Source: Ancistrus triradiatus
Taxonomy: Eukaryota > Chordata > Actinopteri > Siluriformes > Loricariidae
Assembly: GCA_025084515.1 (NCBI GenBank)
Contig: JAJAGP010000240.1
Coordinates: forward strand, 356,501 to 420,500
Length of the DNA: 64,000 nt
Direction of reading: 5' to 3'
In this document: piece after piece, positions 43,047-54,211 of the stretch
Numbering within the stretch: position 1 is the first letter of the stretch
Layout: the number at the start of each line of letters is the position of its first letter
The notes under the pieces: generated by a model
Told to the model about the DNA's origin: nothing
Seen by the model: only the letters and a program-made list of their open reading frames with translations
Database searches by the model: none
Position numbers and translations under genes: made by a program

Positions 43047-43366
43047 CAGGGACTGTGGTAGCCTAGGGGTTAAGGTACTGGACTCTGGACCAGAAGGTTC
43101 AGGGTTCAAATCCCACCTCTGCCAAGCTGCCACTGTTGGGTTCTTGAGCCCAAAGTCGCCCAAAGCGGTTGAATCCCTTTTTGAGTCTTGCTCCTCTCAA
43201 GCTTTCTTCCTTATAATGTTTATGGAGTTTTTCCTTGCCACTGTCACCCTTGCTCAGTTTAGGATTGGGCATATATCATAGAAGATAATAGAAAATTGTA
43301 AAGCTACTCTGAGAAAATGCTGCATTGTAAAAGGCGCTATAGAAATACTGTAAATCTGACTTTGTA
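43047..43366 (+). repeat. Composite SINE (tRNA head fused to a second SINE body/tail)
   Basis: 43060-43150 is the tRNA-like head and body (GTAGCCTAGGGGTTAAGGTA, GGGTTCAAATCCCACCTCTG, CTGCCACTGTTGGGTTC). From 43165 it changes to CTCCTCTCAAGCTTTCTTCC, GGAGTTTTTCCTTGCCACTG and AAAAGGCGCTATAGAAATAC, a different widespread fish SINE 3' part. Either a recombinant SINE or one SINE inserted into another. Confidence 0.7.
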
Positions 43367-43374
43367 AAGATGAA

Positions 43375-43560
43375 ACTCACCACTGCAGGGACCTGGGTTC
43401 GAGTCCTGGTGGTACCTTCCTGTGGGGCAGGCATCACATGCTTCTAATTCCTGCAAAAGTAACCCCTACCAAGCCCTGCAAAAGACTGTTGTCCCGTCCA
43501 GGCCAGCCCTACACCTGTGCTCTGTATTTTTGGCGGTATAGGTGGCAGACATTGGTATGT
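43375..43560 (+). repeat. tRNA-head-like SINE fragment
   Basis: CACTGCAGGGACCTGGGTTC then GAGTCCTGG forms a good B box. Downstream CTGTTGTCCCGTCCAGG recalls the 14100 and 29110 repeats. Confidence 0.55.
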
Positions 43561-44811
43561 CTAGCTCCAGCACCCCTAAAAATAGTAAAAATTCATTTTT
43601 TTTTTTAAATCTGAAGTTTGTCTCTGATAATCTGACAAAATGTTGAAAACATAGAAAGTGCAATATATGGTTTAAGCATAATTTTTTAATAGAAACACAG
43701 TGTTTCTTCTGCTTTTATGACTTTACTTACAGCTCTGAATATGTTCTTGGAAATCTAATGTAGCAGACTCTGAGATTAGATCAGTAACGCGTATTTAATG
43801 ACTAGACTGCAAATTCATACTGAAACCAATTCATAAGACACTGTTAGATGAGATCACGTCATAGTCATTGTACTTAGGAAAAGTATGCCCATATATATAT
43901 TGCCATCTGCAGGTCATTCTTGGTATTACTAAAACCTGTGAACCCATATAATACGCATTTGCTACAACAGTACTTTTGGTAGTAGTCCCCCTTGTCCCCT
44001 CTTGAGAAATTGTACTGTTATTGCCTGTCTCTACCATATAAACCCTCATTTTTTATATATTATATGACCTGCTGATATGCTATTCACTTAAACTCCACCC
44101 GTCTGATTACTAATTACATTTAGATCACAACAGGCAGTCCAGTTCTATCATGACAAAATTGTTCCCAGTCTATGATACCCCTTTATCTCAGCCCCAAAAC
44201 CAAAGCCTAAGTCAATGAAACCATTCTAAGCCACTGAAGTACATAATCACAATATTTTGAAGGCTTTATCGATTATCTCCCTTCCCTTAACTGCCAGCTG
44301 TAAGCTTCTTCTCCTCCAGCCTTTTAGCCACGAGGTTAAACGTGCCACTATGGCTGCTGTCCATGACAGGAGGCTCTAAACGGCGTCAGTCGCCTCAGGC
44401 GGCATCAGAGAAATCCATACAGAGGCTACGCTCCTGGTCCTTTTTAATCTCACTGAAATGAATAAGCCAGTCATTACGAGCCGGGCTCATACTGTCTAGG
44501 TGGGGGACGGCCCCTAATTATACCCCCATAATTTCTGAGTTAATTATCTGCCGCCCTTCCCCAATCCAAACTTTTCACTCTGAATACATCTGATTACTGC
44601 ATAGCCCTGCCTTTCACAGACCCCTCCATGCATTAACTGTAGTTAAGAGTGGAAATTACATGTGCAGCTTTCAAGAATTCACATTACAAAACAGTGACTC
44701 ACATTTTCCTCCTCTAATGTGCGTGATATTGATGAGCGATTCAAGGAATCTGGTGGAATTTCAGTGTAGGCGAGGGATGAACGCCCCTGAATCTCCGCTC
44801 CCTCAGACGGT
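43561..44811. other. Unassigned stretch, possible conserved block on the right
   Basis: 44360-44640 is repeat-free with CACTGAAATGAATAAGCCAG, CCCTAATTATACCCCCATAA and GAGTTAATTATCTGCC, homeodomain-site-rich. No gene. Confidence 0.3.
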
Positions 44812-45190
44812 GATGCATCAAGAATCGTCATTCATGGCCAGGGATTACTTTATCAAACCTTTGTCAAGCACTACAATACGGAGATACTTTCACAAATACC
44901 ACCTAAAACGTTACTGTGCCAAAAAGCAAGCCTTATATTAATCATGTCCTGAAGCAGCGTCGACTTCTCTGGGCTTGGAGGCATCTGGGAAAAGTGCGTT
45001 GTGATTTTAGGGCAACATAGCTAGACAACATAGCATCAAGAGGAGCATCAAGATCTTTTCCAGGGACTGCCATGCATTTTTCAACAAGACAATGCAAGAC
45101 AAGCCAAACTGGAAAAATGTGGAACTGAAATATGCAAATCTGTTTCCAATCGTTCTTTGAGGAACATCGTTTTTTAAACACTAATTTTCT
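44812..45190 (+). mobile_element. Tc1-like transposase relic of a further family
   Basis: GTGCCAAAAAGCAAGCCTTA, GGGCTTGGAGGCATCTGGGA and TTTTTCAACAAGACAATGCA (the QDNA second-Asp region) match the wording of a common fish transposase, but with large internal deletions and no intact frame or ends. Confidence 0.65.
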
Positions 45191-45474
45191 ACATCACAAT
45201 GGTCCATTCGAACATATAATACTTCGTAAAGGAGCGATAATATAATCCATGTATGGATAATAATGATCTGTGCTGTGTTTTCCATGCATTTTTTGATGAG
45301 TTCATAGCTAATTGGCAGCAGAGATGGCAGCAGTGATGGCAGCAGGGCTCTGCCACCTCACCAGTTCCACAGCACTCATTCCTGCTGAGTGACAGATGTT
45401 AATTAGGCCCCTTTGGAAGTCCAATCTAATCAACTGCTACCATGCCCAGCCTGAGACCATCACTCTCTCTGTCT

Positions 45475-45475
<1 letters not shown>
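45191..45475. other. Unassigned stretch
   Basis: No recognised feature. Confidence 0.4.

Positions 45476-45521
<46 letters not shown>
45476..45521. repeat. (CA)n microsatellite
   Basis: About 23 perfect AC units. Confidence 0.97.
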
Positions 45522-45522
<1 letters not shown>

Positions 45523-47215
45523 TTAAAGCAGATACAGGCTGTATTCGACCAGTGTTGTGACAGATCTAGAATGATCTTTCTACCTACTTTTTCACAAAAG
45601 CCTTTTTATTTACAGTATTTCCGCATTACAGACTTCATCAGTAAAAACAGGAGTCCTGATGAACCAGAACACAAGGCCAACACAAGCAACAGCCGCTACT
45701 TAAATAAGTACTCAGTCTCTGACAACAATTTTCTTCCTTCTCCTTCATTTCTCACTCTCGTTTTATTTGCTCTTTCATTCTTTCTTTCTTTCTTACTTTG
45801 CCCCTGAGAGTCTCTTGGCTGTTATAGAGTTTACATTCCACAAGAACGCCCTGACTTTCAATTAACACGCAAAAGCCCCAGCTGTGCAGCAGGCTATTTA
45901 AGCGTGCCCAGTGCAGCTGCCAATTGCTGCAGCGTAACTTAGAGGCACAGATGGTGTATGGTATTTAGACAAGAAGCATTGTATAAAAATAAATAAATGA
46001 AAGAATATTGAAGTCATCTGGAAGTCAAGTCAAGTAGTTTAAGAGGTTCTGTCAAGAAGAGGAAAAGTTGAGGAAAGGTTTTCAAGTCAAATCCCATGCC
46101 AGGCCACACAGTCCACATGCAGTACATATACAATACATAAAACGCAATATTATACTGAGAACGTTACAATATCCCAAACACACAAATATATACATATGTC
46201 TAAATACTTTAAGTACATGTAATAAAGTTCCAAAGCCCACTGTCCTGTTTTCCTTCCCAAAGTTTCTTTTGTTTCCTTCTTTCATTCTTATTTTCATTCA
46301 TTTATAGTTATGTTGTTTACGCCCTTTCATTATTTCTCATTGCTTTCATGCATTCTCGATTTCTTTCATTCTTATTTTCTTTCCCTACATTTGTTAACAC
46401 TCTCTGTCTTCTGTTTTTTCATTTTTTTCTTTCTTTGAAATCAATATATTTTAGGGGCACAACATTTGGTACAAGACAATAAAACATTTAATGTTCTGTA
46501 ATAAGCAATCCCACATTTGTGTGTAACTTAAGTATCTGTTATTCATTTGTTTGGCTAGTTAGTGTAAGGAATTTTTTTGTTGAAGGAAATGCTATAATGC
46601 CACCCAATTCCCTGTACAATTCCCCGAAGGCTTCACATGTACTTGTCTTATGTTTCTATTTTCCATCTCGAAAGCATCTATCAGTCAGCAGTCATCTGGA
46701 ACATTTGTATAGTGTTTAGAAAATAAAAGAATAGAAAATAAAAAAGAGAAAGCCAGAGCTACAAAGCACAGCACAATGCCAAAGAGCCTGTGGCTAATTT
46801 CAGCAGTGAAATCTCTTTGGCGGTGATCGGTTTCTCAGTTCCACTGCACTGTGAGGGCTGCGGGATTCACTAATTGCAAGACAGTCACATTAATTCAGCT
46901 CAAAGCCCTGGTTGTAATGAATAAAGCAATTATGCAGATCGAGATCAGTCAAGGCAGCTGAAATTGTTAAGCATAAAATACCGTACATACTACCAAGTGT
47001 ATTGATAGTGTCTACGACTCACTTTCCCATAATGCATCAAAAGAACTGTAGTCTCTATTTCATATTAACTCCATATTAATAGTCACCTTTTGTGTAAATT
47101 TCAATAATTTTTTTTACATTATAATAAAAGATTTAATTAATGTTTTACAAGTTAATTCATTTCTGAAACCATGCCTGCTTAAGGTACTTTTAAGCACATC
47201 CTACATATACATGTA
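45522..47215. other. Unassigned stretch, one possible conserved block
   Basis: 46260-46440 is rich in TTTC/ATTC simple wording. 46750-46990 is unique, balanced and ATTA-bearing (AATTGCAAGACAGTCACATT, AATGAATAAAGCAATTATGC), a candidate conserved noncoding element. No gene. Confidence 0.35.
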
Positions 47216-47221
47216 TAATAA

Positions 47222-47472
47222 AAAAGTATTTAGTCAGCCACTGATTGTGCAAGTTCTCCGACTTAGAAAGATGAGAGAGGTCTGTAATTTATCATAGGTA
47301 CACTTCAACTATGAGAGACAAAATGAGAAAAATATTCAGGAAACCACACTGTAGGATTTTTAAAGAATACAGTTGAAGTGTAGCTATGATGAAAATTACA
47401 GACCTCTCTCATCTTTCTAAGTAGGAGAACTTGCACAATCAGTGGCTGACTAAATACTTTTTTGTCCCACTG
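47222..47472. mobile_element. Tc1-like family A MITE (ends only)
   Basis: AAAAGTATTTAGTCAGCCAC to CACTTCAACT (47310) is inverted at AGTTGAAGTG (47371) to ACTTTTTTGTCCCACTG. Arms about 95 bp, no transposase at all. The outermost left bases are lost. Confidence 0.85.
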
Positions 47473-47484
47473 TATATTATATCA

Positions 47485-47830
47485 GTCTATGGGAGTGATT
47501 TCAGACATCCCCTCACTCTCTCCTTTGGGTTGGCTGTTATCGCTAACCCTCTAAGGACCAATGGTGAATGATTTGCATTAAGAATATATGTAACAATAAT
47601 AACTAAACAAGAAAGTTGGATTGTAGTGATCTGCAACAACAGCTATTGTGAGACTGACATGCTGCGGCTTTGTTTCAGCTAGAAATGGCATACGAGACGC
47701 ACTTCCTGACTCATACAACATTAAGCAACTGCCCCAAGTGTCAAACAAACGACGAGTGTGGAGACAAATTTTTCTTTTCAAGAACCGAATTCGACAAGGT
47801 ACTTTGTGGTTGAGTACCAAGGTATGACTG
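47485..47830. repeat. Pogo-like / dispersed repeat mosaic
   Basis: 47490-47570 (CAGTCTATGGGAGTGATTTC) echoes 1560 and 41895. 47700-47830 ends TTGAGTACCAAGGTATGACTG before TA, the inverse of the CAGTGGTACCTCGG start. Confidence 0.5.
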
Positions 47831-48189
47831 TACAATTAAGTTAAGGTGTCGCGAAAGGAATAACAGAAATAGGTTTCGGCTAAAGCAATATGAAGTATCC
47901 AAACCATTTTTCAGAGCAAGGTTCTTTACAGCTGATAGAACATACGCAATAGCATTACTAACATGACACGTAACAAGGCTGCAGTGAAATAATGACACTG
48001 CAGTTCTAGGTGTGTTCTACTCGGTTAATTACCCGATCTAAAGTGATCATTACAGAGGATAAAGAGCTTTGTTGGTGTGCAGCGTTTTCTCTCAACAGCT
48101 GCCAACCACATTCTTCAGTGATCGTTTTGAATGCTTTTGAGTGGAGCATTTTTTTTTAGCATATGACGTCACATAACTTCCATTTCCAC

Positions 48190-48383
48190 CATTTACATTT
48201 ACAGCATTTCGCAGACGCCCTTATCCAGAGCGACTTACAATTGATACAACATTACAATCCAAGCAATTGTGGGTTAAGGGCCTTCCTCAAGGACCCACCA
48301 GTGACAGCTTGGCAGAGATGGGATTTGAACCCTGGACCTTCTGGTCCATAGTCCAGTACCTTACCCACTAGGCTACCACAGTC
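48190..48383 (-). repeat. tRNA-headed SINE, full
   Basis: Tail TTACATTTACAGCATTTCGC, GCCCTTATCCAGAGCGACTT; body CCAAGCAATTGTGGGTTAAG; head in reverse GGTAGCCTAGTGGGTAAGGT with GGTTCAAATCCCATC. Confidence 0.85.
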
Positions 48384-48502
48384 ATTTAGTGCTCAGGTCA
48401 TTAGTCAACAGTCTAAAGGCCTTTCCCCATCGAGTCTGATACGGCCGGGAAAAAAAATGCCTGTCACGCTTTGAAAAAGAACACACCCATATTAACGCCA
48501 TC

Positions 48503-48915
48503 CTTCACACCGAGTCAGAAACTGACAGACTGCGGCGTTGTGTAAATCTTTTAATCTGAGCCCGTTCTAATTTCTGCGTTAAAATCAGGCTGACCAATCA
48601 GAGCCCTGTGGTCAGGCAGAACAGCTCCTCCTGCTAGCAGCAGAACACAGGAGCTTATAGGACAAGCAACACGCTGACTGTAAAACCATGGATATTAAAG
48701 AAAATATCTGGCAAAATACATTTACATTTACAGCATTTAGCAGACGCCCTTATCCAGAGCGACTTTCAATTGATACAATCTTACAATCCAAGCAATTGTG
48801 GGTTAAGGGCCTTGCTCAAGTACCCAACAGTGGCAGCTTGGCAGAGGTGGGATTTGATCCATAGTCCAGTACCTTACCCGCTAGGCTACCAAAGTCCCAG
48901 CTGAAAGGCTGGAGA
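48503..48915. repeat. Promoter-like duplicated segment, copy 1, split by a SINE
   Basis: 48503-48717 continues at 48898 and matches 60124-60345. Landmarks: CTTCACACCGAGTCAGAAAC, CTAATTTCTGCGTT, AATCAGGCTGACCAATCAGA (CCAAT at 48594), GGAGCTTATAGGAC and ACCATGG. The element is unknown to me. The CCAAT box, TATA-like TTATAG and ATG succession looks promoter-like but no long frame follows. Confidence 0.65.
48718..48897 (-). repeat. tRNA-headed SINE, with head deletion
   Basis: ACATTTACATTTACAGCATT, GCCCTTATCCAGAGCGACTT, AAGCAATTGTGGGTTAAGGG, CCAACAGTGGCAGCTTGG, then a jump from GGGATTTGA to TCCATAGTCCAGTACC (the B-box flank is lost), ending GCTAGGCTACCAAAGTCCC. Confidence 0.85.
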
Positions 48916-49254
48916 ATGATGGTGATACAGCTCACAGGGACTTGACGGAACTGTTTCTTGTTTGTCTAAGTGCATTCTAATCTGCTCACGCCCACAAAAC
49001 ACAAAGTCGACGATGTAAAAAAGACACGACGAAAGCTCCGTGACACATTAAGAGAAGGGAAATTAAAGGAGGGAAAGAGGACAGGGAGTTTTCAGAATGT
49101 TTCCACAAAAAAACGTAGCACACTTGGTTTGAAGGTTTCACTATGTAAAAAAAAAAATTCGTTGTGAATTAGCCTTAATACACAAGCCCAGCACTGTGAT
49201 GGCTGGGTTCAAATCCCAGTGGTGAGCGAATTGTAGCCTCAGTTGCTAGTTTTT
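48916..49254. other. Unassigned stretch
   Basis: No recognised feature; short lysine-rich open frame near 48970 without support. Confidence 0.4.
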
Positions 49255-49400
49255 ACCTTTCTTCCCCGTTCTGATGCTCCATTGAACTTCAGCTGGTCGT
49301 CTTGACCGAGTCAACATGCCCAAATGCACGGAGTTGCTGCCATGTGATTGGCTGATTAGATATTTGCATTAACAAGCAGTTGAACACTGAATACATTTGA
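49255..49400 (-). mobile_element. Tc1-like family D fragment
   Basis: CCGTTCTGATGCTCCATTGA, AACATGCCCAAATGCACGGA and GTGATTGGCTGATTAGATAT match 29650-29750. Confidence 0.75.
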
Positions 49401-49429
49401 TTTACTTTTCATTCAAACTGCCATACAGG

Positions 49430-49565
49430 CACAACTAAGAGGGTTTGCAACCCTGGCAGCACTCAATGAGAGCCAATGGGTGCTTGGGCAAGACCTTTAA
49501 CCCTCAGCTCACTTGGAAGTCTCTTTGAGACTTAAAAGTGCCTGCTAAATAAGCTTATGTACTGA
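49430..49565 (+). repeat. Worn SINE-like scrap
   Basis: GCTTGGGCAAGACCTTTAAC and GTGCCTGCTAAATAAGC resemble the body and tail of fish SINEs. Low confidence. Confidence 0.35.
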
Positions 49566-50490
49566 AATAAGGAATCTATTAACCCCCCAACCAATATTCC
49601 ATAGATTGTAATAATAATTCTTTCATTACTTCACATCTTCCCGCTCCTTCAGGCAGAGGAAATGCATCTCTGGTCGTAAGTGCCATCACCCCATGGTTCA
49701 GAGTCACTTCTACACTGGCAGCCTGGTGTGTTTATAACACTGATGTGTGCACTATGACAGTCTGCAGACTCAATCTCATCTCCATCGGGAAGCATCAATT
49801 ATTCTGGTGCGCTGTTAGTCATGGAAGGCCACGCTTTCAGCCTTTCATTCCCAGCCTCATTCGACTCGGAGAGAGTTCTCGGGCAGAAATAATGACCAAA
49901 TAAATAGAGGTCTTTGAAGACAAAAATCAAAGAATTCCTGCTGCTGAACTGGGGGAATTAATAAGGATGGTGAATTTTTTCTTACGGCGAGATGGCTGTA
50001 TTAGTCATGGCCTCGTATGGGGGAAGGAAAGGCATTAAAAAAAACCCCAGAAAAATATAATACAAACATTAGCCTGGATTTATTTTACATTTCCATTAGG
50101 CTGGAGATTTTTTTCCTAGTCTGTTTTCGTGGTATTAAGCGAGTAATGTGTCGAGGAACATCAAGATTCCTGTAATAAGCTCATGTGTGCTCTTTTCTTC
50201 CACAAAGGAAGTGATAATACACTTTAAAGTAGATCGTGTGTTTATTCCGTCTTCCTGGAGGCATGCTGTTCATGGGCACGGATCGAATTGACTTATAATG
50301 CTGTGTTCATAACAAGACATTCGGTCCACATCTGTTAAGAACAAGCGCTATGTTGTAACTGATATGCAAAGTGCTTACTGGTACTGGTTCGTGTTCCTTT
50401 TTCACTTCACAGCCTTGTGAAACCACAGAGGTTTCCAATTTGCACAGGGGAATTCAGAGATACTTTTCATTTCAGGTTTCCTATGAAGAA
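49566..50490. other. Unique stretch, candidate conserved noncoding block
   Basis: 49640-50160 is repeat-free with CATCAATTATTCTGGTGCGC, GTTAGTCATGGAAGG, CAGAAATAATGACCAAATAA and TTAATAAGGATGG. It lies upstream of the AFF-like gene. No exon supported. Confidence 0.35.
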
Positions 50491-50493
50491 ATA

Positions 50494-50833
50494 CAGTACT
50501 TGTTTTAGGCCACCATTAGATTATATACACACCTTTGTTCTAGCAATGGTATAATGACCTTTTTAGGAAGGGTTGCAGCCAAAAAAGCATTTTTTCCAAA
50601 GTGTGAAATGGCTAAGATGGACAATAAATGAGAAATCTATGGCTGAAATGTATCTAATAGTTCATCTCTTCTCAATATACGAATCCCTTTGCACACCAAG
50701 CAGGTATTTATGGCCCCATCATCCTCGTACAACGCAAGTTTTGGGTGCATCCATCAACAATATGTTATATATGGTCATTAGAACATTGCTGAACCAAAAT
50801 CTAAAGGTGGCCTAGAACTTTTGCACAGTACTG
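50494..50833. mobile_element. Tc1-like family C derivative
   Basis: CAGTACTTGTTTTAGGCCAC after TA; right end GAACTTTTGCACAGTACTG before TA. 340 bp. The interior differs from the other two family C copies, and I see no clear transposase. Confidence 0.75.
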
Positions 50834-51810
50834 TATGACTGTTTTTGTTGTTTAATCTCTCCTGGAGCTTTCACCTTCCAAGTTTCAGAGATCCTCCAGG
50901 ACAAGGGGGTTGGGTTTGTGGTAGCGCAAGCAGACTAGGGGTGCCACAGCATGACAATTAGCTTTAAAAGATCCATAGATCCATAGAAACAACAGTGATC
51001 ACCAGAACAATACCTTTTAATGCGCATACCCCCCAACCTTCACATGAGACTGCCAGCCTGGGGTTGGAACCCAGATCTTCCAGCACCTTTCCAACAGCTG
51101 GCTCTTACTTCTAAGGCACAGGAATCAATATGTGATTAACAGTGTTAAAGAGATCATGTTCCAATATTAACGTGTTAACTTTGACACCGCTAATATGGAC
51201 GTATCAGTGAATTTCGCTCGTCTACCTCAGAAAGGAATTCCACTGAAAGAAACAGCCATATTATATAGAGTGATGTTCTGAACTATTCAAATCACTTGCA
51301 ATATAAAAAGTCACAGCACTCAAATATGTTTCAATATATTTGCCAAACGTAGGTAAGTCCTCTTGCGTTTTCTCGGAAAAATAAACAGCAATCATTTAAC
51401 GTTTAATCCGTCCTTCAACCTAATCTTCTTCTTGCATTTGTAAAGCCTCAGTTCAACAGCAGGCGGATTTCACCCTCATCTGTCTTCGGTCTTCGATTCA
51501 CTAGCTTAATGGATGAACTATTGGGGAACATCAGCTTAATGTGTTCATTCGTTGCACATATTCTCTCTGCTGACAGAAGATATTGTGAATGAAAGATAAC
51601 GCAGACGAGGTTCACACAAATAGACTTTTATCTATCAGCCAGAGAGAGGAATCGATACGCTGTCAATGCAATCATCTAAACACCCTATTAAATTACTTAT
51701 CAGGTGTCTAGTGATAAAACTTAACCCCTGTAAATGTGATGTTATATCCTGACAGGAGCTGAAGGTCCTGGGTTCGATCCCAGATGGAACGGTCTAGGTT
51801 CTTTCTGTTT
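50834..51810. other. Unassigned stretch with two tRNA-head-like scraps
   Basis: 51050-51125 (GCCAGCCTGGGGTTGGAACC) and 51760-51790 (GGTCCTGGGTTCGATCCCAG) carry B-box-like cores. The second directly precedes the family B element. The rest is unremarkable. Confidence 0.4.
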
Positions 51811-53385
51811 GGAATTTTCTATATTTCTGCATGAGTATGACTTAGAATATCATTAGATTTTCACACAAGTCCTAAAAGTAGATAAAGAGAACCCAGTTAA
51901 ACAAATGAGACAGAAATATTATATTTGGTCATTTATTTATTGAGGAAAATGACCCAATATTACATATTAGTGAGTGGCAAAAATATGTGAACCTCTAGGA
52001 TTAACAGTTAATTTGAAGGTGAAATTAGAGTCAGGTGTTTTCAACCAATGGGATGACAATCAGGTGTGAGTGGGCACCCTGTTTTATTTTAAGAAACAGG
52101 GATCTATCAAAGTCTGATCTTCACAACACGTTTGTGGAAGTGTATCATGGCACGAACAAAGGAGATTTCTGAGGAGCTCAGAGAAAAAGTTGTTGATGCT
52201 CATCAGGCTGGAAAAGGATACAAAACCATCTCTAAAGAGTTTGGACTCCACCAATCCACAGTCAGACAGATTGTGTACAAATGGAGGAAATTCAAGACCA
52301 TTGTTACCCTCCGCAGGAGTGGTCGACCAACAAAGATCACTCCAAGAGCAAGGTGTGTAATAGTTGGCGAGGTCACAGAGGACCCCAGGGCAATTTCTAA
52401 AGCAACTGAAGGCCTCTCTCTCACATTGGCTAATGTTAATGTTTATGAGTCCACCATCAGAAGAACACTGAACAACAGTGGTGTGCATGGCAAGGTTGCA
52501 AGGAGAAAGCCACTGCTCTCCAAAAAGAACATTGCTGCTCGTCTGCAGTTTGCTAAAGATCACGTGGACAAGCCAGAAGGCTGTTGGAAGAATGTTTTGT
52601 AGACGGATGAGACCAAAATAGAAGTTTTTTTTTTAAAGCATTGTTTGAAGAAAGGAAAGCACTGCATCCCAGCATAAGAACCTTATCCTATCTGTGAAAC
52701 ATGGGGGTGGTAGTATCATGGCCTGTTTGGGCCTGTTTTGCTGCATCTGGGCCAGGACGCCTTGCCATCATTGATGGAACGATGAATTCTGAATCAGAGA
52801 ATTCTAAAGGAAAATGTCAGGACATCTGTCCATGAACTGAATCTCAAGAGAAGGTGGGTCATGCAGCAAGACAACGACCCTAAGCACACAAGCCGTTCTA
52901 CCAAAGAATGGTTAAAGAAGAATAAAGTTAATGTTTTGGAATGGCCAAGTCAAAGTCCTGACCTTAATCAAATGGAAATGTTGTGGAAGGACCTGAAGTG
53001 AGCAGTTAATGTGAGGAAACCCACCAACATCCCAGAGCTGAAGCTGTTCTGTACGGAGGAATGGGCTAAAATTCCTCCAAGCCGGTGTGCAGGACTGATC
53101 AACAGCTACAGGAAACGTTTAGCTGCAGTTATTGCTGCACAGGGGGGTCACACCTGATACTGAAAGCAAAGGTTCATATACTTTTTGCCACTCACTAATA
53201 TGTAATATTGGATCATTTTCCTCAATAAATAAATGATCAAGTATAATATTTTTTGTCTCATTTGTTTAACTGGGTTCTCTTTATCTACTTTTAGGACTTG
53301 TGTGAAAATCTGATGATGTTTTAGGTCATATTGATGCAGAAATGTAGAAAATTCTAAAGGGTTCACAAACTTTCAAGCACCACTG
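51811..53385 (+). mobile_element. Tc1-like family B element, lacking outer left TIR
   Basis: Enters at GGAATTTTCTATATTTCTGC and ends ACTTTCAAGCACCACTG before TA (53386-53387). About 1.58 kb, otherwise complete. Confidence 0.9.
52147..53163 (+). pseudogene. Tc1-type transposase (family B), full span, broken
   Basis: MARTKEISEELREKVVDAHQ, the helix-turn-helix (TISKEFGLHQSTVRQIVYKW) and on to KNVL are one open frame of 151 codons. There TGG has become TAG just before TDET (first Asp). A T-run near 52625 brings a frameshift. Later WVMQQDNDPKHTS (second Asp) and PSQSPDLNQMEMLW (Glu kept) are readable, ending GGHT. It is the largest continuous transposase frame in the window. Confidence 0.9.
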
Positions 53386-54211
53386 TATATTTGCATTAGA
53401 GCAGCATAAAAGACTATGTGACCATGATAATGTCCAGTCAACGTCCATTTTGATCAATGACCTCTTTCACAGAACGTAACGTTGCAGGTGCATACCTGTA
53501 ATTGTCATGAGGTCTGGCATAATGGACTACCATATAAGAATCTAGTCTATATCATATGTAAGTTCGTCGCTTGCGGAGGTTTTTCATTCAGACCTATAAC
53601 GTGGAAGGTGATATCGATGACGAGACGCGGCCACGGGTTTGTGATAAAAATTGGCGTAACTCGTCTCCCGAGATAGTTGTGAAAGCGCTGCGCAGTCAGC
53701 ACCGTCGGTCAGCGTGACCTTAAACATGCAGGAGATAAAACTCACCGCTGACAGTAGTAATGAGCCATCTGGAGCTTTTCACATAGCCTCCATCCTACCT
53801 GAACGCATCATCAATCTGACCCGCCGCTGTCACAAGGTGAACGCGGCACACGCCTCTACCGTGCCACCTGGGTCGCCGGTGACAGGGTGATGTGTCGGAG
53901 TCATTTTTAATACACCGCGCAGTGTATTTTTAACCACCAAGCACCTGAGAGTTTCATGGTAAGGTTTCACATCAGAACGAAAGAAAGTACAGCCAGCTGT
54001 ACTGAAGGGTTTACAGGACACACTGGAAACGATGCAGCTATCTTAACTGCAAAGCACCATTTAGGTCATATCACACAGTATTTTACAGTGCATTGTGGGA
54101 AAATATATAACACTGGAAAATACGAAGCATCCCTTGATGATAGAGTAGAGCATTCCCTAGCTTTTTCCCACCTGCCCTGCTCAGTGTGGGGCTCCAGAGT
54201 CTGTTGATATT
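53386..54211. other. Unassigned stretch; left part duplicated at 55748
   Basis: 53408-53525 (GACTATGTGACCATGATAAT, GTCCAGTCAACGTCCATTTT, TGCATACCTGTA) is similar to 55748-55850. The rest is unique. Confidence 0.45.

Noticed and set aside
43047..43140. tRNA genes (also 16958, 28945, 51760)
   Set aside because: A- and B-box-like sequence is present, but the stems cannot be paired into a cloverleaf and each sits at the head of a SINE body repeated elsewhere.
45442..45807. A 121-codon open frame
   Set aside because: Much of it is the CA microsatellite read as Thr-His repeats.
48970..49167. Lysine-rich 65-codon open frame
   Set aside because: Ends in an A-run, with no motif or conservation evidence; adjacent to a SINE and transposon debris.
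52147..52602. A working transposase gene
   Set aside because: Open for 151 codons but stops before the catalytic triad. The rest is frameshifted.
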